Positions 1 through 12,681 of a DNA stretch of 64,000 nucleotides are shown piece by piece. Every line of letters starts with the position of its first letter. Position 1 is the first letter of the stretch. Where the stretch lies: contig NZ_VFPP01000001.1 of assembly GCF_006716745.1 (NCBI RefSeq), positions 4,836,001 to 4,900,000 of the forward strand, read 5' to 3'. A model generated the notes under the pieces. It did not search any database. It had not been told where the DNA came from and saw only the letters and a list, made by a program, of their open reading frames with translations. This DNA is from Saccharothrix saharensis (lineage in GTDB: Bacteria > Actinomycetota > Actinomycetes > Mycobacteriales > Pseudonocardiaceae). Position numbers and translations under genes: made by a program.

Positions 1-233
1 CCCGCGATCACCCGGTGGAAGATCGCACCGTCGTAGAACGGACCGGACGGCTCGCCCTTCGCGTTGGGCTCGGTGTAGCTCTTCGTGCCCTCGGCCAGGC
101 CGACGAAGTTGGCCACCGTCTTGGGGGCGTGGTCGGGGAAGAGGTTGATGCGGATGTCGCCCTGCGAGGTGTGCAGGGTCGCCGTCACCTTGGTCCCGAC
201 GAACGATTCGTTGCTGTCTGCCACGCACCCCAT
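1..233 (-). CDS. ppiA: Peptidyl-prolyl cis-trans isomerase, cyclophilin type (5' part, cut by window edge)
   Basis: The complementary strand reads into the left edge with the cyclophilin N-terminus: a short lead, then VTATLHTSQGDIRINLFPD, APKTVANFVGLAEG and FYDGAIFHRVI. These match the first strands and the catalytic FHR motif of cytoplasmic cyclophilins, which catalyse prolyl isomerisation. Seventy-seven codons are visible and the rest lies outside the window. An ATG at 233 follows GGTGA with good spacing. A GTG at 224 would give the more usual VADSNESF start, so the start is uncertain by three codons. It is divergent from the CwsA-like gene, exactly as ppiA and cwsA are in Mycobacterium tuberculosis. 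Confidence 0.9.
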   Translation of the reverse strand, partial: MGCVADSNESFVGTKVTATLHTSQGDIRINLFPDHAPKTVANFVGLAEGTKSYTEPNAKGEPSGPFYDGAIFHRVIA

Positions 234-319
234 CGTGCCATCACCGGGCGACGTGGTTGGGGAAGGGGCACGATGGGTATTGCCTGGACGTGACTGACCG
301 ACAGCTTCTGGAGCGAGAT

Positions 320-928
320 ATGGATGAGGTAGACGCCATGACCCGGGCCGGGGAGTCGGTCGGCAAGGCGGTGCGGACCGTGCGCCGCAACGCCGTCCGC
401 GCTGGTCACGTCGGCGCGGACGCGGCTGTTCAACTCGCGCAGCGCGCCGAGGGCAAGCTCGCCGAGCGCGGTGTGACCAAGGACTACGTCCGGAGTGTCG
501 TCGCCGACAAGGCGGGCGTGCTGGTGGAGAAGGCCGAGGCGTACGAGAAGTCCACCCGGCGCGGTCGCAAGGAGCTCGCGAAGAAGGCGAAGGGCGTCCG
601 CAAGGACGTGGCGAAGGCCGCCGAGCGGGCCCGCAGGGAGGCCAAGGTGCGCGCGAAGGACGTGCGCAAGGCCGCGAAGCAGGCGCGCAAGGAGCTGGCC
701 GCGGCCAAGCACCCCCAGCGCCGCCGTTGGCCGTGGGTCCTGGGTGTGTTCGCCGCCGCCGCGGTGGCGGGGTACCTCGCGCTGACCAAGCGGCCGCAGG
801 AGGTGCGCTTGGCGGAGGAGGACGTGGACATCACGTCCGACACCACCACGACCCCCGCCGCCGCCGAGTCCGTGCGCCCGCACGCGGCCCGCAACGGGCA
901 GGTCTCCGACCAGCACAGCCGCAGCTGA
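320..928 (+). CDS. CwsA-like cell-wall/division membrane protein
   Basis: A 202-residue protein. A long, very Lys/Arg/Ala-rich helical segment (about residues 60-140, repeats such as KKAKGVRKDVAKAAERARRE) precedes one hydrophobic helix (WPWVLGVFAAAAVAGYLAL) and a short acidic, Thr-rich tail. The ATG at 320 has GGAG six bases upstream and is preferred over a longer in-frame start at 257. Family placement rests on position: mycobacterial cwsA, a small single-pass protein that helps cell-wall synthesis and division with CrgA and Wag31, is also divergent from ppiA next to the gyrA-tRNA cluster. It is longer than mycobacterial CwsA (about 145 residues). Orthology is inferred; sequence similarity was not tested. 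Confidence 0.6.
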   Translation: MDEVDAMTRAGESVGKAVRTVRRNAVRAGHVGADAAVQLAQRAEGKLAERGVTKDYVRSVVADKAGVLVEKAEAYEKSTRRGRKELAKKAKGVRKDVAKAAERARREAKVRAKDVRKAAKQARKELAAAKHPQRRRWPWVLGVFAAAAVAGYLALTKRPQEVRLAEEDVDITSDTTTTPAAAESVRPHAARNGQVSDQHSRS

Positions 929-939
929 CCGCAGGTACC

Positions 940-972
940 TCCGCGCCCGTCCCGGCCCGGGACGGGCGCGGA
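940..972. terminator. Bidirectional terminator between convergent genes
   Basis: A perfect 14-bp inverted repeat (940-953 and 959-972, TCCGCGCCCGTCCC and its complement) with a GGCCC loop lies between the 3' ends of the CwsA-like gene and the lipoprotein gene. There is no clear T-run, as is common in high-GC actinobacteria. Confidence 0.7.
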
Positions 973-983
973 GTCGTGCCCGC

Positions 984-1538
984 TCACAGCCCGAGGTTGC
1001 CGACCACGGTCTCGGCGATCCGGCGCGCCTTGATCGTCTGCTTCTGGTTGCTGGTCACGACCACCGCGCGGCCACCCTTGGCCACGGCGTAGACCGCGCC
1101 CGTGTCGGTGGTCAGCGAGCCGCCGGCCCACCCCGCGGGCGCCGACGCCGGGCTGGAGTCGGCGACCGGCGCGGCACGGTCGACCACCGCTTCCGCGGTC
1201 GCGGGCTCACCCTCGAACACCCACACGGACAGCTGCACGTCCGTGGCGTTCGCGTAGAAGAAACAGGCCGGTCGTGACGGGTCGGCGGAAAGCCGAACCT
1301 TCCTCACCAACTGTCCGTTCGCCTCTTGCACGACGGAAGAGGCCAGGTAGGGGCACTGGCCGTCGGCGGCCGGCTCCGGCACGGGAGGCGGCCCGGCGGG
1401 CGCGGTCGTGGTCGTCTTCGCCACTGCGCTGGTCGTGGTCCCGGCGGTGGGGGCCGAGGAGGGTTCGGCGGTGGCGCAGGCAGCCAGCGCGCCGAGGACC
1501 AGCAGGGAGGGCAGGGCGGTCAGCAGCACTCGGTTCAT
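984..1538 (-). CDS. DUF2020-type lipoprotein
   Basis: A 184-residue secreted protein. A signal peptide (MNRVLLTALPSLLVLGALAA) ends in the lipobox LAAC, so the mature protein should be lipid-anchored outside the membrane. A Thr/Ala/Pro-rich linker (about residues 25-60) leads to a compact domain with CPYL, RVRLSADPSRPACFFY-like and PAGWAGG elements, which I recognise as the DUF2020 pattern of actinobacterial lipoproteins. Its two conserved cysteines may pair. ATG at 1538 is chosen because it begins directly at the signal peptide; a TTG at 1553 is the only longer option. It diverges from doxX across a short spacer holding an iron-box-like palindrome. Function is unknown. Confidence 0.75.
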   Translation of the reverse strand: MNRVLLTALPSLLVLGALAACATAEPSSAPTAGTTTSAVAKTTTTAPAGPPPVPEPAADGQCPYLASSVVQEANGQLVRKVRLSADPSRPACFFYANATDVQLSVWVFEGEPATAEAVVDRAAPVADSSPASAPAGWAGGSLTTDTGAVYAVAKGGRAVVVTSNQKQTIKARRIAETVVGNLGL

Positions 1539-1611
1539 AGGGGCGCCAGTCAATCAGATGGCCGACAGCCAATCGACACGGTGACCACCTAGGCACGCAC
1601 GGTCAACCGCA

Positions 1612-1630
1612 TTAGGGTGTCCTTACCCTG
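1612..1630. promoter_or_regulatory. Iron-box-like palindrome between divergent genes
   Basis: TTAGGGTGTCCTTACCCTG contains the inverted repeat AGGGT-N6-ACCCT and agrees with the 19-bp IdeR/DtxR box at TTAGG, the central CCT and ACC. The outer half of the right arm does not match. It lies between the divergent lipoprotein and doxX genes. A metal-regulator operator is possible but unproven. Confidence 0.3.
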
Positions 1631-1664
1631 CCGGCCGCCCCTGCAATGTGAGGACTGAGTCAAG

Positions 1665-2081
1665 ATGAACATCTTTGACCGCGGCCGCGAGCAAGCCATC
1701 GCTGTGTTCCGGATTGTCGTCGGCGTGTTGTTCATGTGCCACGGCGCGCAGAAGCTGTTCGGCGTGCTGGGCTCCAAGGGTGCCGTGTCGATCACCGACT
1801 GGCCGTCCGGCCCAGCCGGTCTGATCGAGTTCGTCGGTGGCGCGTTGATCGTCATCGGCCTCGGCACCCGGATCGCCGCGCTGATCTCGTCCGGTGCGAT
1901 GGCCTACGCGTACTTCGTGGTGCACCAGCACGCCGGGCTCCTGCCCATCCAGAACAAGGGCGAGCTGGCCGCCGTGTACGCGTGGGTGTTCCTGCTGCTG
2001 GCGTTCACCGGCCCGGGCGCATGGGCCGTCGACAAGGTGATCGCCTCCCGCAAGCAGGAACAGGCGCTCGTCACCGCATAG
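1665..2081 (+). CDS. DoxX family membrane protein
   Basis: A 138-residue protein with four predicted membrane helices, for example IAVFRIVVGVLFMCHGAQKL, PAGLIEFVGGALIVIGLG and AAVYAWVFLLLAFTGPGAW. The first-helix R-x2-x-G-x5-HG pattern is typical of DoxX/SURF4-like proteins. In mycobacteria DoxX forms a membrane oxidoreductase complex with superoxide dismutase and a thiosulfate sulfurtransferase; neither partner is adjacent here, so the role is inferred only at family level. It is a monocistronic gene between a divergent lipoprotein gene and a strong terminator at 2096-2130. The C-terminus ends in a short charged cytoplasmic tail. Confidence 0.85.
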   Translation: MNIFDRGREQAIAVFRIVVGVLFMCHGAQKLFGVLGSKGAVSITDWPSGPAGLIEFVGGALIVIGLGTRIAALISSGAMAYAYFVVHQHAGLLPIQNKGELAAVYAWVFLLLAFTGPGAWAVDKVIASRKQEQALVTA

Positions 2082-2095
2082 CAGCGGGCAAACCG

Positions 2096-2130
2096 AGGGC
2101 CCGCACCCAGCGGCATTGGGTGCGGGCCCT
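2096..2130 (+). terminator. Terminator after doxX
   Basis: A perfect 14-bp stem (AGGGCCCGCACCCA, 2096-2109, with its complement at 2117-2130) has a 7-base loop 15 bases after the doxX stop. It is followed by CACTTGT rather than a long T-run. Confidence 0.8.
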
Positions 2131-2203
2131 CACTTGTCGCCTAACCGCGAGAACCCCAGCCATCCGATGTCCGGGGCTCTCCCAGTAAAACACGAAACCC
2201 GAA

Positions 2204-2254
2204 ACTTTCGCGTCCCCCGGCGCCGACGAGACTTTCACGTTCTGCGGCGCCGAC
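2204..2254. repeat. Tandem pair of 24-bp imperfect repeats
   Basis: Two units, 2204-2227 and 2231-2254, begin ACTTTC and end CGGCGCCGAC. They share 20 of 24 bases and are set 27 bases apart. They lie in the otherwise empty spacer between the doxX and gyrase-operon terminators. Function unknown. Confidence 0.5.
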
Positions 2255-2303
2255 CGCCGGATCGTCACGGCGTTCGGGGGTTCACACCCCCCACAAAGCA
2301 CTC

Positions 2304-2344
2304 CGGGCGAGGTGGTTCGCGTGGTTCGCGATCCACCTCGCCCG
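2304..2344 (-). terminator. Terminator at the end of the gyrase-DUF3566-tRNA unit
   Basis: A 12-bp perfect stem (CGGGCGAGGTGG, 2304-2315, and its complement, 2333-2344) with a 17-base loop lies 10 bases beyond tRNA-Ala on the minus strand. The minus-strand sequence then reads GAGTGCTTTGTG, a short T-run. Confidence 0.65.
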
Positions 2345-2354
2345 AGCGAGAGGA

Positions 2355-2427
2355 TGGAGACGAGGGGAATCGAACCCCTAACCCCCGCCTTGCAAAGGCG
2401 GTGCTCTGCCAATTGAGCTACGTCCCC
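2355..2427 (-). tRNA. tRNA-Ala (anticodon TGC)
   Basis: A 73-base cloverleaf is read on the minus strand. The acceptor stem is GGGGACG/CGTCTCC with discriminator A. The D-arm is AGCTC...GAGC, the anticodon loop CTTTGCAAG is closed by a GC-rich stem, and the T-arm contains GGTTCGATTCC. CCA is not encoded. It follows tRNA-Ile and gyrA in the same order as ileT-alaT of mycobacteria. Confidence 0.97.
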
Positions 2428-2460
2428 GTACGGGGGCGGCAGGCGAACCGCCCTCGCGGG

Positions 2461-2580
2461 TCAGCTGGTGGGAGCCGTGGCCTCGCGCCACAGGTCCGCG
2501 TCGGCCTTGGCCGAGCGGCTGCGCTTGACGAAGAACAGGACCGCACCGGCGACGGCGACAAGTGCGATGATCTTCTTCAC
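2461..2580 (-). CDS. DLW-39 family small membrane peptide
   Basis: A GTG-started, exactly 39-codon gene sits between the two tRNA genes. The translation has a Lys-Lys start and a single hydrophobic helix (IIALVAVAGAVLFFV). A KRSRS stop-transfer follows, and the name-giving DLW (residues 29-31) lies in the cytoplasmic tail ADADLWREAT. Length and motif match the actinobacterial DLW-39 family, whose function is unknown. It is often missed because of its size. Placement between tRNA-Ile and tRNA-Ala suggests co-transcription with the gyrase cluster, though an internal promoter cannot be excluded. Confidence 0.85.
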   Translation of the reverse strand: MKKIIALVAVAGAVLFFVKRSRSAKADADLWREATAPTS

Positions 2581-2615
2581 GGCGATTCCCCTCTGCAACA
2601 CCTGTGAACTTCCGG

Positions 2616-2689
2616 TGGGCCTAGGAGGACTCGAACCTCCGACCTCTTCGTTATCAGCGAAGCGCTCTAACCGTCTGAGCTATAGGCCC
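2616..2689 (-). tRNA. tRNA-Ile (anticodon GAT)
   Basis: A 74-base cloverleaf on the minus strand with acceptor GGGCCTA/TAGGCCC, discriminator A, D-arm GCTCAGACGGTTAGAGC, anticodon loop CTGATAAC and T-arm GGTTCGAGTCC. CCA is not encoded. It lies 63 bases downstream of the DUF3566 gene. Confidence 0.97.
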
Positions 2690-2752
2690 TCGGGGCAACG
2701 ACGGCAAGACTACAGCACCCCCCGTCGCCGCCCCAAATCGGGTGGTCGTAGA

Positions 2753-3610
2753 TCACTCCCGCTCGGACAGGGTCACTTCCAGACCCCCGGCAAGATCAGC
2801 CGAGACGTTGTAGACGAACGAGGCCACGGTCGCCAGCGCGGTGAACAGCACGATGTTCACCGCGCCCACGATCGCCGCCACGCCGAACACGCGACCGGCG
2901 CTGATCAGCGGGTCGCCGCTGGGCTCGTTGCCCTGCAGCAGGTCGTTCGCGGTGCTGTTGATCTTGTCCCACACGCCCATGCCGTTCAGCACGCCGTACA
3001 GCACGCCGACCGCCACCAGCCACACGAAGAACAGCGCCACGCTGAGCACCAGGGCCAGTTTCAGCACCGACCACGGGTCGACCCGCTTGACCTGCAGGCT
3101 CGCCCGCCGCGGCCCGCGCCCGGGACGACGGGCGGTCGGGGCCGACGCGGCCGGCCTGCCGTTCGCCGCGCCCAGGTTGACCTGCGTGCGGGCCGAACCG
3201 GCGGCGGCCGAGCCCGTCACCACGGGCCTGGCCACGGCCACCGTGTCCGGGTCGCTGGCCGGGTAGGCGGGCTGCGCCGGCTCGCCCGACGGCTGCTCCG
3301 GCGGGGACATCAGGTCGGCCGGGCCCACCTGCTGCGCCTCGCCGTACTGCGTGTCGCTCGTCACACGTTGCCAGGGCGGGGGCGCCGCGGCGTGGTGGCT
3401 GTCGTCCGCCAAGGCCGACCGGTCGACCTTCTCGGTCTTGCTGTCGGCCGGCGTGGCGCCGGCCGCGGGCGTCTCGGGCTGCTCGGACGCCCCCGAGGCG
3501 TCGACCGCAGGCTTGTCGGCGCCGGTGTCGGCCCCGGCCGCCGGTGTCGGCTCGGCACCGGGCCGGGTGATCACCGCGGTCTTGTCCTCTGGCTTCTCGG
3601 GTGGAGTCAC
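2753..3610 (-). CDS. DUF3566 domain membrane protein
   Basis: A 285-residue protein. The first 160 residues are a disordered, Pro/Ala/Asp-rich cytoplasmic region. The C-terminal DUF3566 domain follows: VKRVDPWSVLKLALVLSVAL starts the first helix, there is an amphipathic loop (INSTANDLL), and a second helix lies near FGVAAIVGAVNIVLFTALAT. It is the positional equivalent of Rv0007, directly after gyrA. The function of the family is unknown, although some members occur with division and envelope genes. The 27-base gap to gyrA suggests co-transcription with gyrB-gyrA. Confidence 0.88.
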   Translation of the reverse strand: MTPPEKPEDKTAVITRPGAEPTPAAGADTGADKPAVDASGASEQPETPAAGATPADSKTEKVDRSALADDSHHAAAPPPWQRVTSDTQYGEAQQVGPADLMSPPEQPSGEPAQPAYPASDPDTVAVARPVVTGSAAAGSARTQVNLGAANGRPAASAPTARRPGRGPRRASLQVKRVDPWSVLKLALVLSVALFFVWLVAVGVLYGVLNGMGVWDKINSTANDLLQGNEPSGDPLISAGRVFGVAAIVGAVNIVLFTALATVASFVYNVSADLAGGLEVTLSERE

Positions 3611-3637
3611 GAGCAGTCCCTCAACCTCTCGTTCGCG

Positions 3638-6256
<2,619 letters not shown>

Positions 6257-6289
6257 GGTTCTACTTCCTTCAACAGGGGCCGGGGAGGA

Positions 6290-8338
<2,049 letters not shown>

Positions 8339-8496
8339 CCGGGGCGGACCGACAGAAACCCACTTAGGACACCCCTGGTTCGCTCACAGGCGGCCCGAAG
8401 TGAACGTCGATGGGTGCCGACCGCCGCTCACGGGGTCCGAATCGACTGATGAGCGCTCACCGCGCCACAGGATCGCCGCTGCGGCCCTGTCGTCGG

Positions 8497-9123
8497 TCAC
8501 CCGTAGGTGTCACGTGGTCCGCGGCCCGGAACGTGCCTGGGGCCGTACCGCCAACTGGGGGCCGCCGGTCCCTGCACCTTCAGCTTCTGCACGACGCCGT
8601 TGCCGACGCCGGCGGCGATGCGCTTGAGGAGGTCGCGCTGGAGCAGGCGCAACTGCGTGGCCCACGCCGTCGAGTCGGCCTGCACGGTCAGCTCACCGTC
8701 ACTCAGCGCTACCGGCTGCGCGTGCTCGGCCACGTCCTCGCCGACCAGCTTCGGCCACCGCGCGAACACCTGGCCGCCCGCCAGCCGCTCCGCCCAGCCG
8801 CGGTCGGCGGCGATGCGGGAGGCGATCCGGCCGAGCGGCTGCGGGTCGCGGTCGTCCGGGCCGGGACCGGACCAGCGGCGGCGCCGACGACGGCCGGCCG
8901 CACCCGCGACACCCTTGCGCGCACCCCGCGCACCGCGCTCCTTGGCCGACGCACGGGCGGCCTCCAAGGCGGCGCGGGCGAGGTCCGAACCCCGCAAACC
9001 ACCCTCTGGTGGGACCCCGACTGTGGATATGTCCGTTTCGGGCGGTGAGTTATCCACACCATCCACAGGGTTGTCCCCAGATGTGCGGCCCGTCACACCC
9101 GTTCGGGGCAACTCGTCAGACAC
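8497..9123 (-). CDS. dciA: DciA-family protein (DUF721)
   Basis: A 208-residue protein of the DUF721/DciA family, which loads or recruits the replicative helicase in bacteria lacking DnaC or DnaI. The N-terminal third is low-complexity, followed by an Arg-rich stretch ([10 protein letters not shown]). The conserved KH-like domain covers about residues 95-185: [49 protein letters not shown]. The gene sits between recF and gyrB, as Rv0004 does. Its GTG start overlaps the recF stop (GTGTCTGA). Four DnaA-box-like sequences lie in its 5' coding region (9022-9079). Confidence 0.9.
   Translation of the reverse strand: MSDELPRTGVTGRTSGDNPVDGVDNSPPETDISTVGVPPEGGLRGSDLARAALEAARASAKERGARGARKGVAGAAGRRRRRRWSGPGPDDRDPQPLGRIASRIAADRGWAERLAGGQVFARWPKLVGEDVAEHAQPVALSDGELTVQADSTAWATQLRLLQRDLLKRIAAGVGNGVVQKLKVQGPAAPSWRYGPRHVPGRGPRDTYG
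9022..9079. promoter_or_regulatory. Cluster of four DnaA-box-like sequences inside dciA
   Basis: On the plus strand: TGTGGATAT (9022-9030), TTATCCACA (9050-9058, perfect E. coli type), CCATCCACA (9059-9067) and TTGTCCCCA (9071-9079). Two are back to back. They encode the poorly conserved N-terminus of DciA, so the DNA rather than the protein may be under selection. Confidence 0.5.
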
Positions 9124-10258
9124 GGCGCACCTCCCCGTGGCGAACGTCGAACCGCAGCCCGTCCAACTCCTCGGGCACGTCCTCCGCGACCGCCGCCGTG
9201 ATCAGCACCTGCTCCGCGCCGGCGGCCACCTTCGCCAACTGGCGACGCCTGCCGCGGTCCAGTTCGGCGAACACATCGTCCAGCACGAGCACCGGTTCGG
9301 CCCCCTCGACACGCAGCAACTCGTACCCGCCGAGACGCAGGGCCAACGCGAACGACCATGACTCACCGTGACTGGCGTAGCCCTTCGCGGGCAGGTCGCC
9401 GAGCGCCAGGTCGAGGTCGTCGCGGTGCGGCCCCACCAGGCACACGCCCCGTTCGAGCTCCTGCGAGCGCACCCGGTGCAGCTCGGCGAGCAACGCGTCC
9501 TCCAGCACGTCCCGGTCGTGGCGACCGCCACCGTCGGGACCGGCGACCGGGTACGGGAACGCCTCGCCCAGGCTCGACCGGTAGGCGATCCGCGCGGGCC
9601 GCGACTCCGGCGCCACCTCCGCGTACGCCGCGGCCACGTGCGGCGCGATGTCCGCGACCAGGTCCAGCCGCGCGGCCAGCAGCTCCGCGCCGTGCCGGGC
9701 CAGGTGCCCGTCCCACACGTCGAGCGTGCCGATGTCGGCGTTGCGCGCCGCGCGCACGCTCTTGAGCAACGCGCCGCGCTGCTTGAGCACGCGTTCGTAG
9801 TCGCCGCGCACCCCCGCGTACCGCGGCGCGCGGGTCGTCAGCAGCTCGTCCAGGAACCGGCGGCGCTCACCGGGGTCGCCGCGCACCAGCGCCAGGTCCT
9901 CCGGCGCGAACAGCACGGTGCGCAGGATGCCGAGCACGTCGCGCGGGCGCGGCACCGGGCCGCGGTTGATCCGCGCCCGGTTCGCCTTGCCCGCCGTGAT
10001 CTCCAGCTCGACCAGCAGCTCGCGCCCCTCGTTGACCACCGCCGCACGGACCACCGCGCGCGGTGCGCCGTGCCGGATCAGCGGGGCGTCCGTGGCCACC
10101 CGGTGCGAACCGAGGGTGGCCACGTACCCCAGCGCCTCGACCAGGTTCGTCTTGCCCTGGCCGTTGCGCCCGACCAGCACGCTCACGCCCGGCTCGAACG
10201 CCAGGTCCGCGTGCTCCCACGACCTGAAGTCGGTGACTTGCAGGTGCCGGACGTACAA
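9116..10258 (-). CDS. recF: DNA replication and repair protein RecF
   Basis: A 380-residue SMC-like ATPase that binds gapped DNA and helps load RecA through RecO and RecR. Walker [14 protein letters not shown] is at about residue 30. The ABC signature and Walker B appear near the C-terminus as [16 protein letters not shown] and [17 protein letters not shown] at 10258 is four bases past the gnd stop, and the gene overlaps dciA by eight bases, so gnd-recF-dciA is one transcription unit. Confidence 0.98.
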   Translation of the reverse strand: MYVRHLQVTDFRSWEHADLAFEPGVSVLVGRNGQGKTNLVEALGYVATLGSHRVATDAPLIRHGAPRAVVRAAVVNEGRELLVELEITAGKANRARINRGPVPRPRDVLGILRTVLFAPEDLALVRGDPGERRRFLDELLTTRAPRYAGVRGDYERVLKQRGALLKSVRAARNADIGTLDVWDGHLARHGAELLAARLDLVADIAPHVAAAYAEVAPESRPARIAYRSSLGEAFPYPVAGPDGGGRHDRDVLEDALLAELHRVRSQELERGVCLVGPHRDDLDLALGDLPAKGYASHGESWSFALALRLGGYELLRVEGAEPVLVLDDVFAELDRGRRRQLAKVAAGAEQVLITAAVAEDVPEELDGLRFDVRHGEVRRV

Positions 10259-10262
10259 CTCG

Positions 10263-11177
10263 TCAGCTCTGGGTCGTGCCGGAACCGGACGAGGGACCGG
10301 CGGTCTGCACGGCGTGGCCGCCGAACTGGTTGCGCAGCGCCGCGACCGCGCGCATCGCGGGCGAGTCCTCCTGGCGCGAGGCGAACCTGGCGAACAGCGC
10401 GGCGGAGATCACCGGCGCGGGCACCGCGTGCTTGATGGCCTCCTCGACGGTCCACCGGCCCTCGCCGGAGTCCTCGACGTGACCGCGCAGGTCGTCCAGC
10501 TCCGGGTCGGACTCCAGCGCGCGGACCAGCAGGTCGAGCAGCCACGAGCGGACCACCGTGCCGCGCTGCCACGCCTTGATCGTGGCGGGCACGTCCTGCA
10601 CCAGCTTCGAGGCCTCGAGCAGCTCGAAGCCCTCGGCGTAGGCCTGCATCAAGCCGTACTCGATGCCGTTGTGGACCATCTTGGCGAAGTGGCCCGCGCC
10701 GACGGAGCCCGCGTGCGCGAAGCCCTCCTCGCGCGGGCCCTCCGGGCGCAGCGCGTCGAAGATCGGCATCGCGCGCTCGACGTGCTCCGCGTCGCCGCCG
10801 ACCATCAGGCCGTAGCCGTTCTCCAGGCCCCACACGCCACCGGACACGCCCGCGTCGACGTAGCCGATGCCCTTGCCGCCCAACGCCTCGGCGTTGACCT
10901 CGTCGTCGGTGAAGCGCGAGTTGCCGCCGTCGATCACCAGGTCGCCCGGCTCCAGCAGGTCGCCGAGCTCGGCGATCGTCTGCCGGGTGATGTCACCGGC
11001 GGGCACCATGACCCACACCACGCGGGGTGCGGCGAGCTTGCCGACCATGTCGGCGAGCGAGTCGGCGTCGGAGACTTCGGGGTTGCGGTCGTAGCCGACC
11101 ACCTCGTGCCCCGCGCGGCGGATCCGCTCGCGCATGTTGAAGCCCATCTTGCCGAGGCCGACGAGTCCGAGCTGCAC
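10263..11177 (-). CDS. gnd: 6-phosphogluconate dehydrogenase (decarboxylating), short form
   Basis: A 304-residue enzyme that oxidises 6-phosphogluconate to ribulose 5-phosphate and CO2. The Rossmann motif [16 protein letters not shown] opens the protein. The substrate loop VIDGGNSRF and the catalytic segment [20 protein letters not shown] follow. At about 300 residues it is the short YqeC/GntZ-type enzyme rather than the 470-residue form. Placement between dnaN and recF is characteristic of streptomycetes and Pseudonocardiales and absent from E. coli. It lies 41 bases after dnaN and probably shares its transcript. Confidence 0.95.
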   Translation of the reverse strand: MQLGLVGLGKMGFNMRERIRRAGHEVVGYDRNPEVSDADSLADMVGKLAAPRVVWVMVPAGDITRQTIAELGDLLEPGDLVIDGGNSRFTDDEVNAEALGGKGIGYVDAGVSGGVWGLENGYGLMVGGDAEHVERAMPIFDALRPEGPREEGFAHAGSVGAGHFAKMVHNGIEYGLMQAYAEGFELLEASKLVQDVPATIKAWQRGTVVRSWLLDLLVRALESDPELDDLRGHVEDSGEGRWTVEEAIKHAVPAPVISAALFARFASRQEDSPAMRAVAALRNQFGGHAVQTAGPSSGSGTTQS

Positions 11178-11218
11178 GGTCGTTCCTCTTCCCTAGCGTC
11201 TGTGGATGGCGTTGTGGA

Positions 11219-12355
11219 TCAGCCGGGCAGGCGCACGGGCATCAGCAGGTAGAGGTAGCCCGGCGCCACGTTCCCATCCTCGTCCACCGGCTTGAGCAAT
11301 GCGGGCCGACTGGGTGTGGTGAAGGACAAGTGCGCCCTCGGCGTGCGGACGGCCTGCAGGCCCTCCAGGAGGTACGTCGGGTTGAACGCGATGGTCACCG
11401 GGTCGCCGGTGTACTCGACCGGCAGCTCCTCCTCGGCGCTGCCCTCGTCGTCACCGCCCGCGGACAGGCGCAGGCCGCTGTCCACGAACTCCAGCCGCAC
11501 CTGCGTGCCGCGCTCGGCGACGAGCGACACGCGCTTGATCGCCTGCACCAGCGCGTCGACCTCGATGATCGCGGCGGCCGAGTGCTCGGTGGGCAGCAGC
11601 TGGCGGTACTTCGGGAAGTCGGCGTCGAGCAGCCGGGTGGTCGTGCGGCGGCCCGTGCCGGACAGGCCGAGCAGGCCGTCGTTCGCGGCCAGGGACAACT
11701 CGATCTTCGCGCCGGACGCGCCGAGCGTCTTCGCCGAGTCGTTCAGGGTCTTGGCCGGGACGAGCACGGCGACCTCGCCGAGGGACTCGTTCGGCTCCCA
11801 GGGGAACTCGCGCATGGCGAGCCGGAAGCGGTCGGTGGCGACCAGCGTCACCTTGCCCTCGCCGATCTCCAGCCGGACGCCGGTCAGCATCGGGAGCGTG
11901 TCGTCCTTGCCCGCCGCGACGGCGACCTGGGCCACGGCCTCGCCGAAGACCTCGCCCGGGAGCTCCCCGGCGAGCTGCGGCATGGACGGCAGCTGCGGGT
12001 AGTCCTCGACCGGCATGGTCGGCAGGCTGAAGCGGGCGCTGCCGCAGGAGATCGTCATCCGGGAGCCGTCGACCGCGATCTCGACCGGGTGATTGGGCAG
12101 CGCCTTGGTGATGTCGGCCAGCAGCCGCCCGCTGACGAGCGCCTTGCCGCCGTCGGCGATCGTGGCCGGGACGCCGCACTGGGCGGACACCTCGTAGTCG
12201 AACCCGGAGACGGTCAGCGCCTCGCCGGAGCCGTCCTCCGCCCCGGCGTCGAGCAGGATTCCGCCGAGCACCGCGACAGGCGGCCTGGACGGCAGGCTGC
12301 GGGCGACCCAGGCGACGGCGTCGGCCAGGCCGTCGCGCTCGACGCGGATCTTCAT
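11219..12355 (-). CDS. dnaN: DNA polymerase III beta clamp
   Basis: A 378-residue sliding clamp, three structurally similar domains that dimerise around DNA. The start [19 protein letters not shown] is preceded by GAAGGA seven bases upstream, so ATG at 12355 is preferred over a longer in-frame start at 12466. Conserved patches include [26 protein letters not shown] and the C-terminal [10 protein letters not shown] that forms part of the peptide-binding cleft. First gene of a probable dnaN-gnd-recF-dciA operon reading away from oriC. Confidence 0.98.
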   Translation of the reverse strand: MKIRVERDGLADAVAWVARSLPSRPPVAVLGGILLDAGAEDGSGEALTVSGFDYEVSAQCGVPATIADGGKALVSGRLLADITKALPNHPVEIAVDGSRMTISCGSARFSLPTMPVEDYPQLPSMPQLAGELPGEVFGEAVAQVAVAAGKDDTLPMLTGVRLEIGEGKVTLVATDRFRLAMREFPWEPNESLGEVAVLVPAKTLNDSAKTLGASGAKIELSLAANDGLLGLSGTGRRTTTRLLDADFPKYRQLLPTEHSAAAIIEVDALVQAIKRVSLVAERGTQVRLEFVDSGLRLSAGGDDEGSAEEELPVEYTGDPVTIAFNPTYLLEGLQAVRTPRAHLSFTTPSRPALLKPVDEDGNVAPGYLYLLMPVRLPG

Positions 12356-12610
12356 GAGGCGTCCTTCCTCAAGTCGGCATGACCAACAACAGCATGCGTT
12401 GCGGTGGGGGTTGGGGAGCCGCGGCCCTCGCCGGATCTTCCGACCCTCGGCGCGGAGGCTCCCCACCGTAGAGCGTCGGGGCCGACTTCGTCACCTCGGG
12501 GCTGCCCCGGGGGAAGGCGCTCGCCGAGCGCTCGTCCCCGGGCTCGACCCCCAGCTGTTTTTTCTTTGTTCTTCTCTTCAAGGGAAGACAACAGCAACAG
12601 CAGTAAGGGC

Positions 12611-12628
12611 TGTGGATTGTGTGGACAA
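12611..12628. promoter_or_regulatory. Paired DnaA boxes beside the T-rich stretch
   Basis: TGTGGATTG and TGTGGACAA abut each other in the same orientation. The second is a perfect actinobacterial box (TTGTCCACA). They begin 30 bases from the T-rich candidate unwinding element. Confidence 0.8.
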
Positions 12629-12681
12629 CCGCCGTTCTCGCAGCTCGTCGCCCGCTTGGAGGTGTGGACGGACACGGGGTG

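Noticed and set aside
2796..3074. Frames antisense or out of phase with the DUF3566 gene
   Set aside because: No start signals or motifs; the DUF3566 frame explains the locus.
8511..8520. CACGTG at the dciA 3' end as parS
   Set aside because: Only the central hexamer matches; both arms differ from the parS core.
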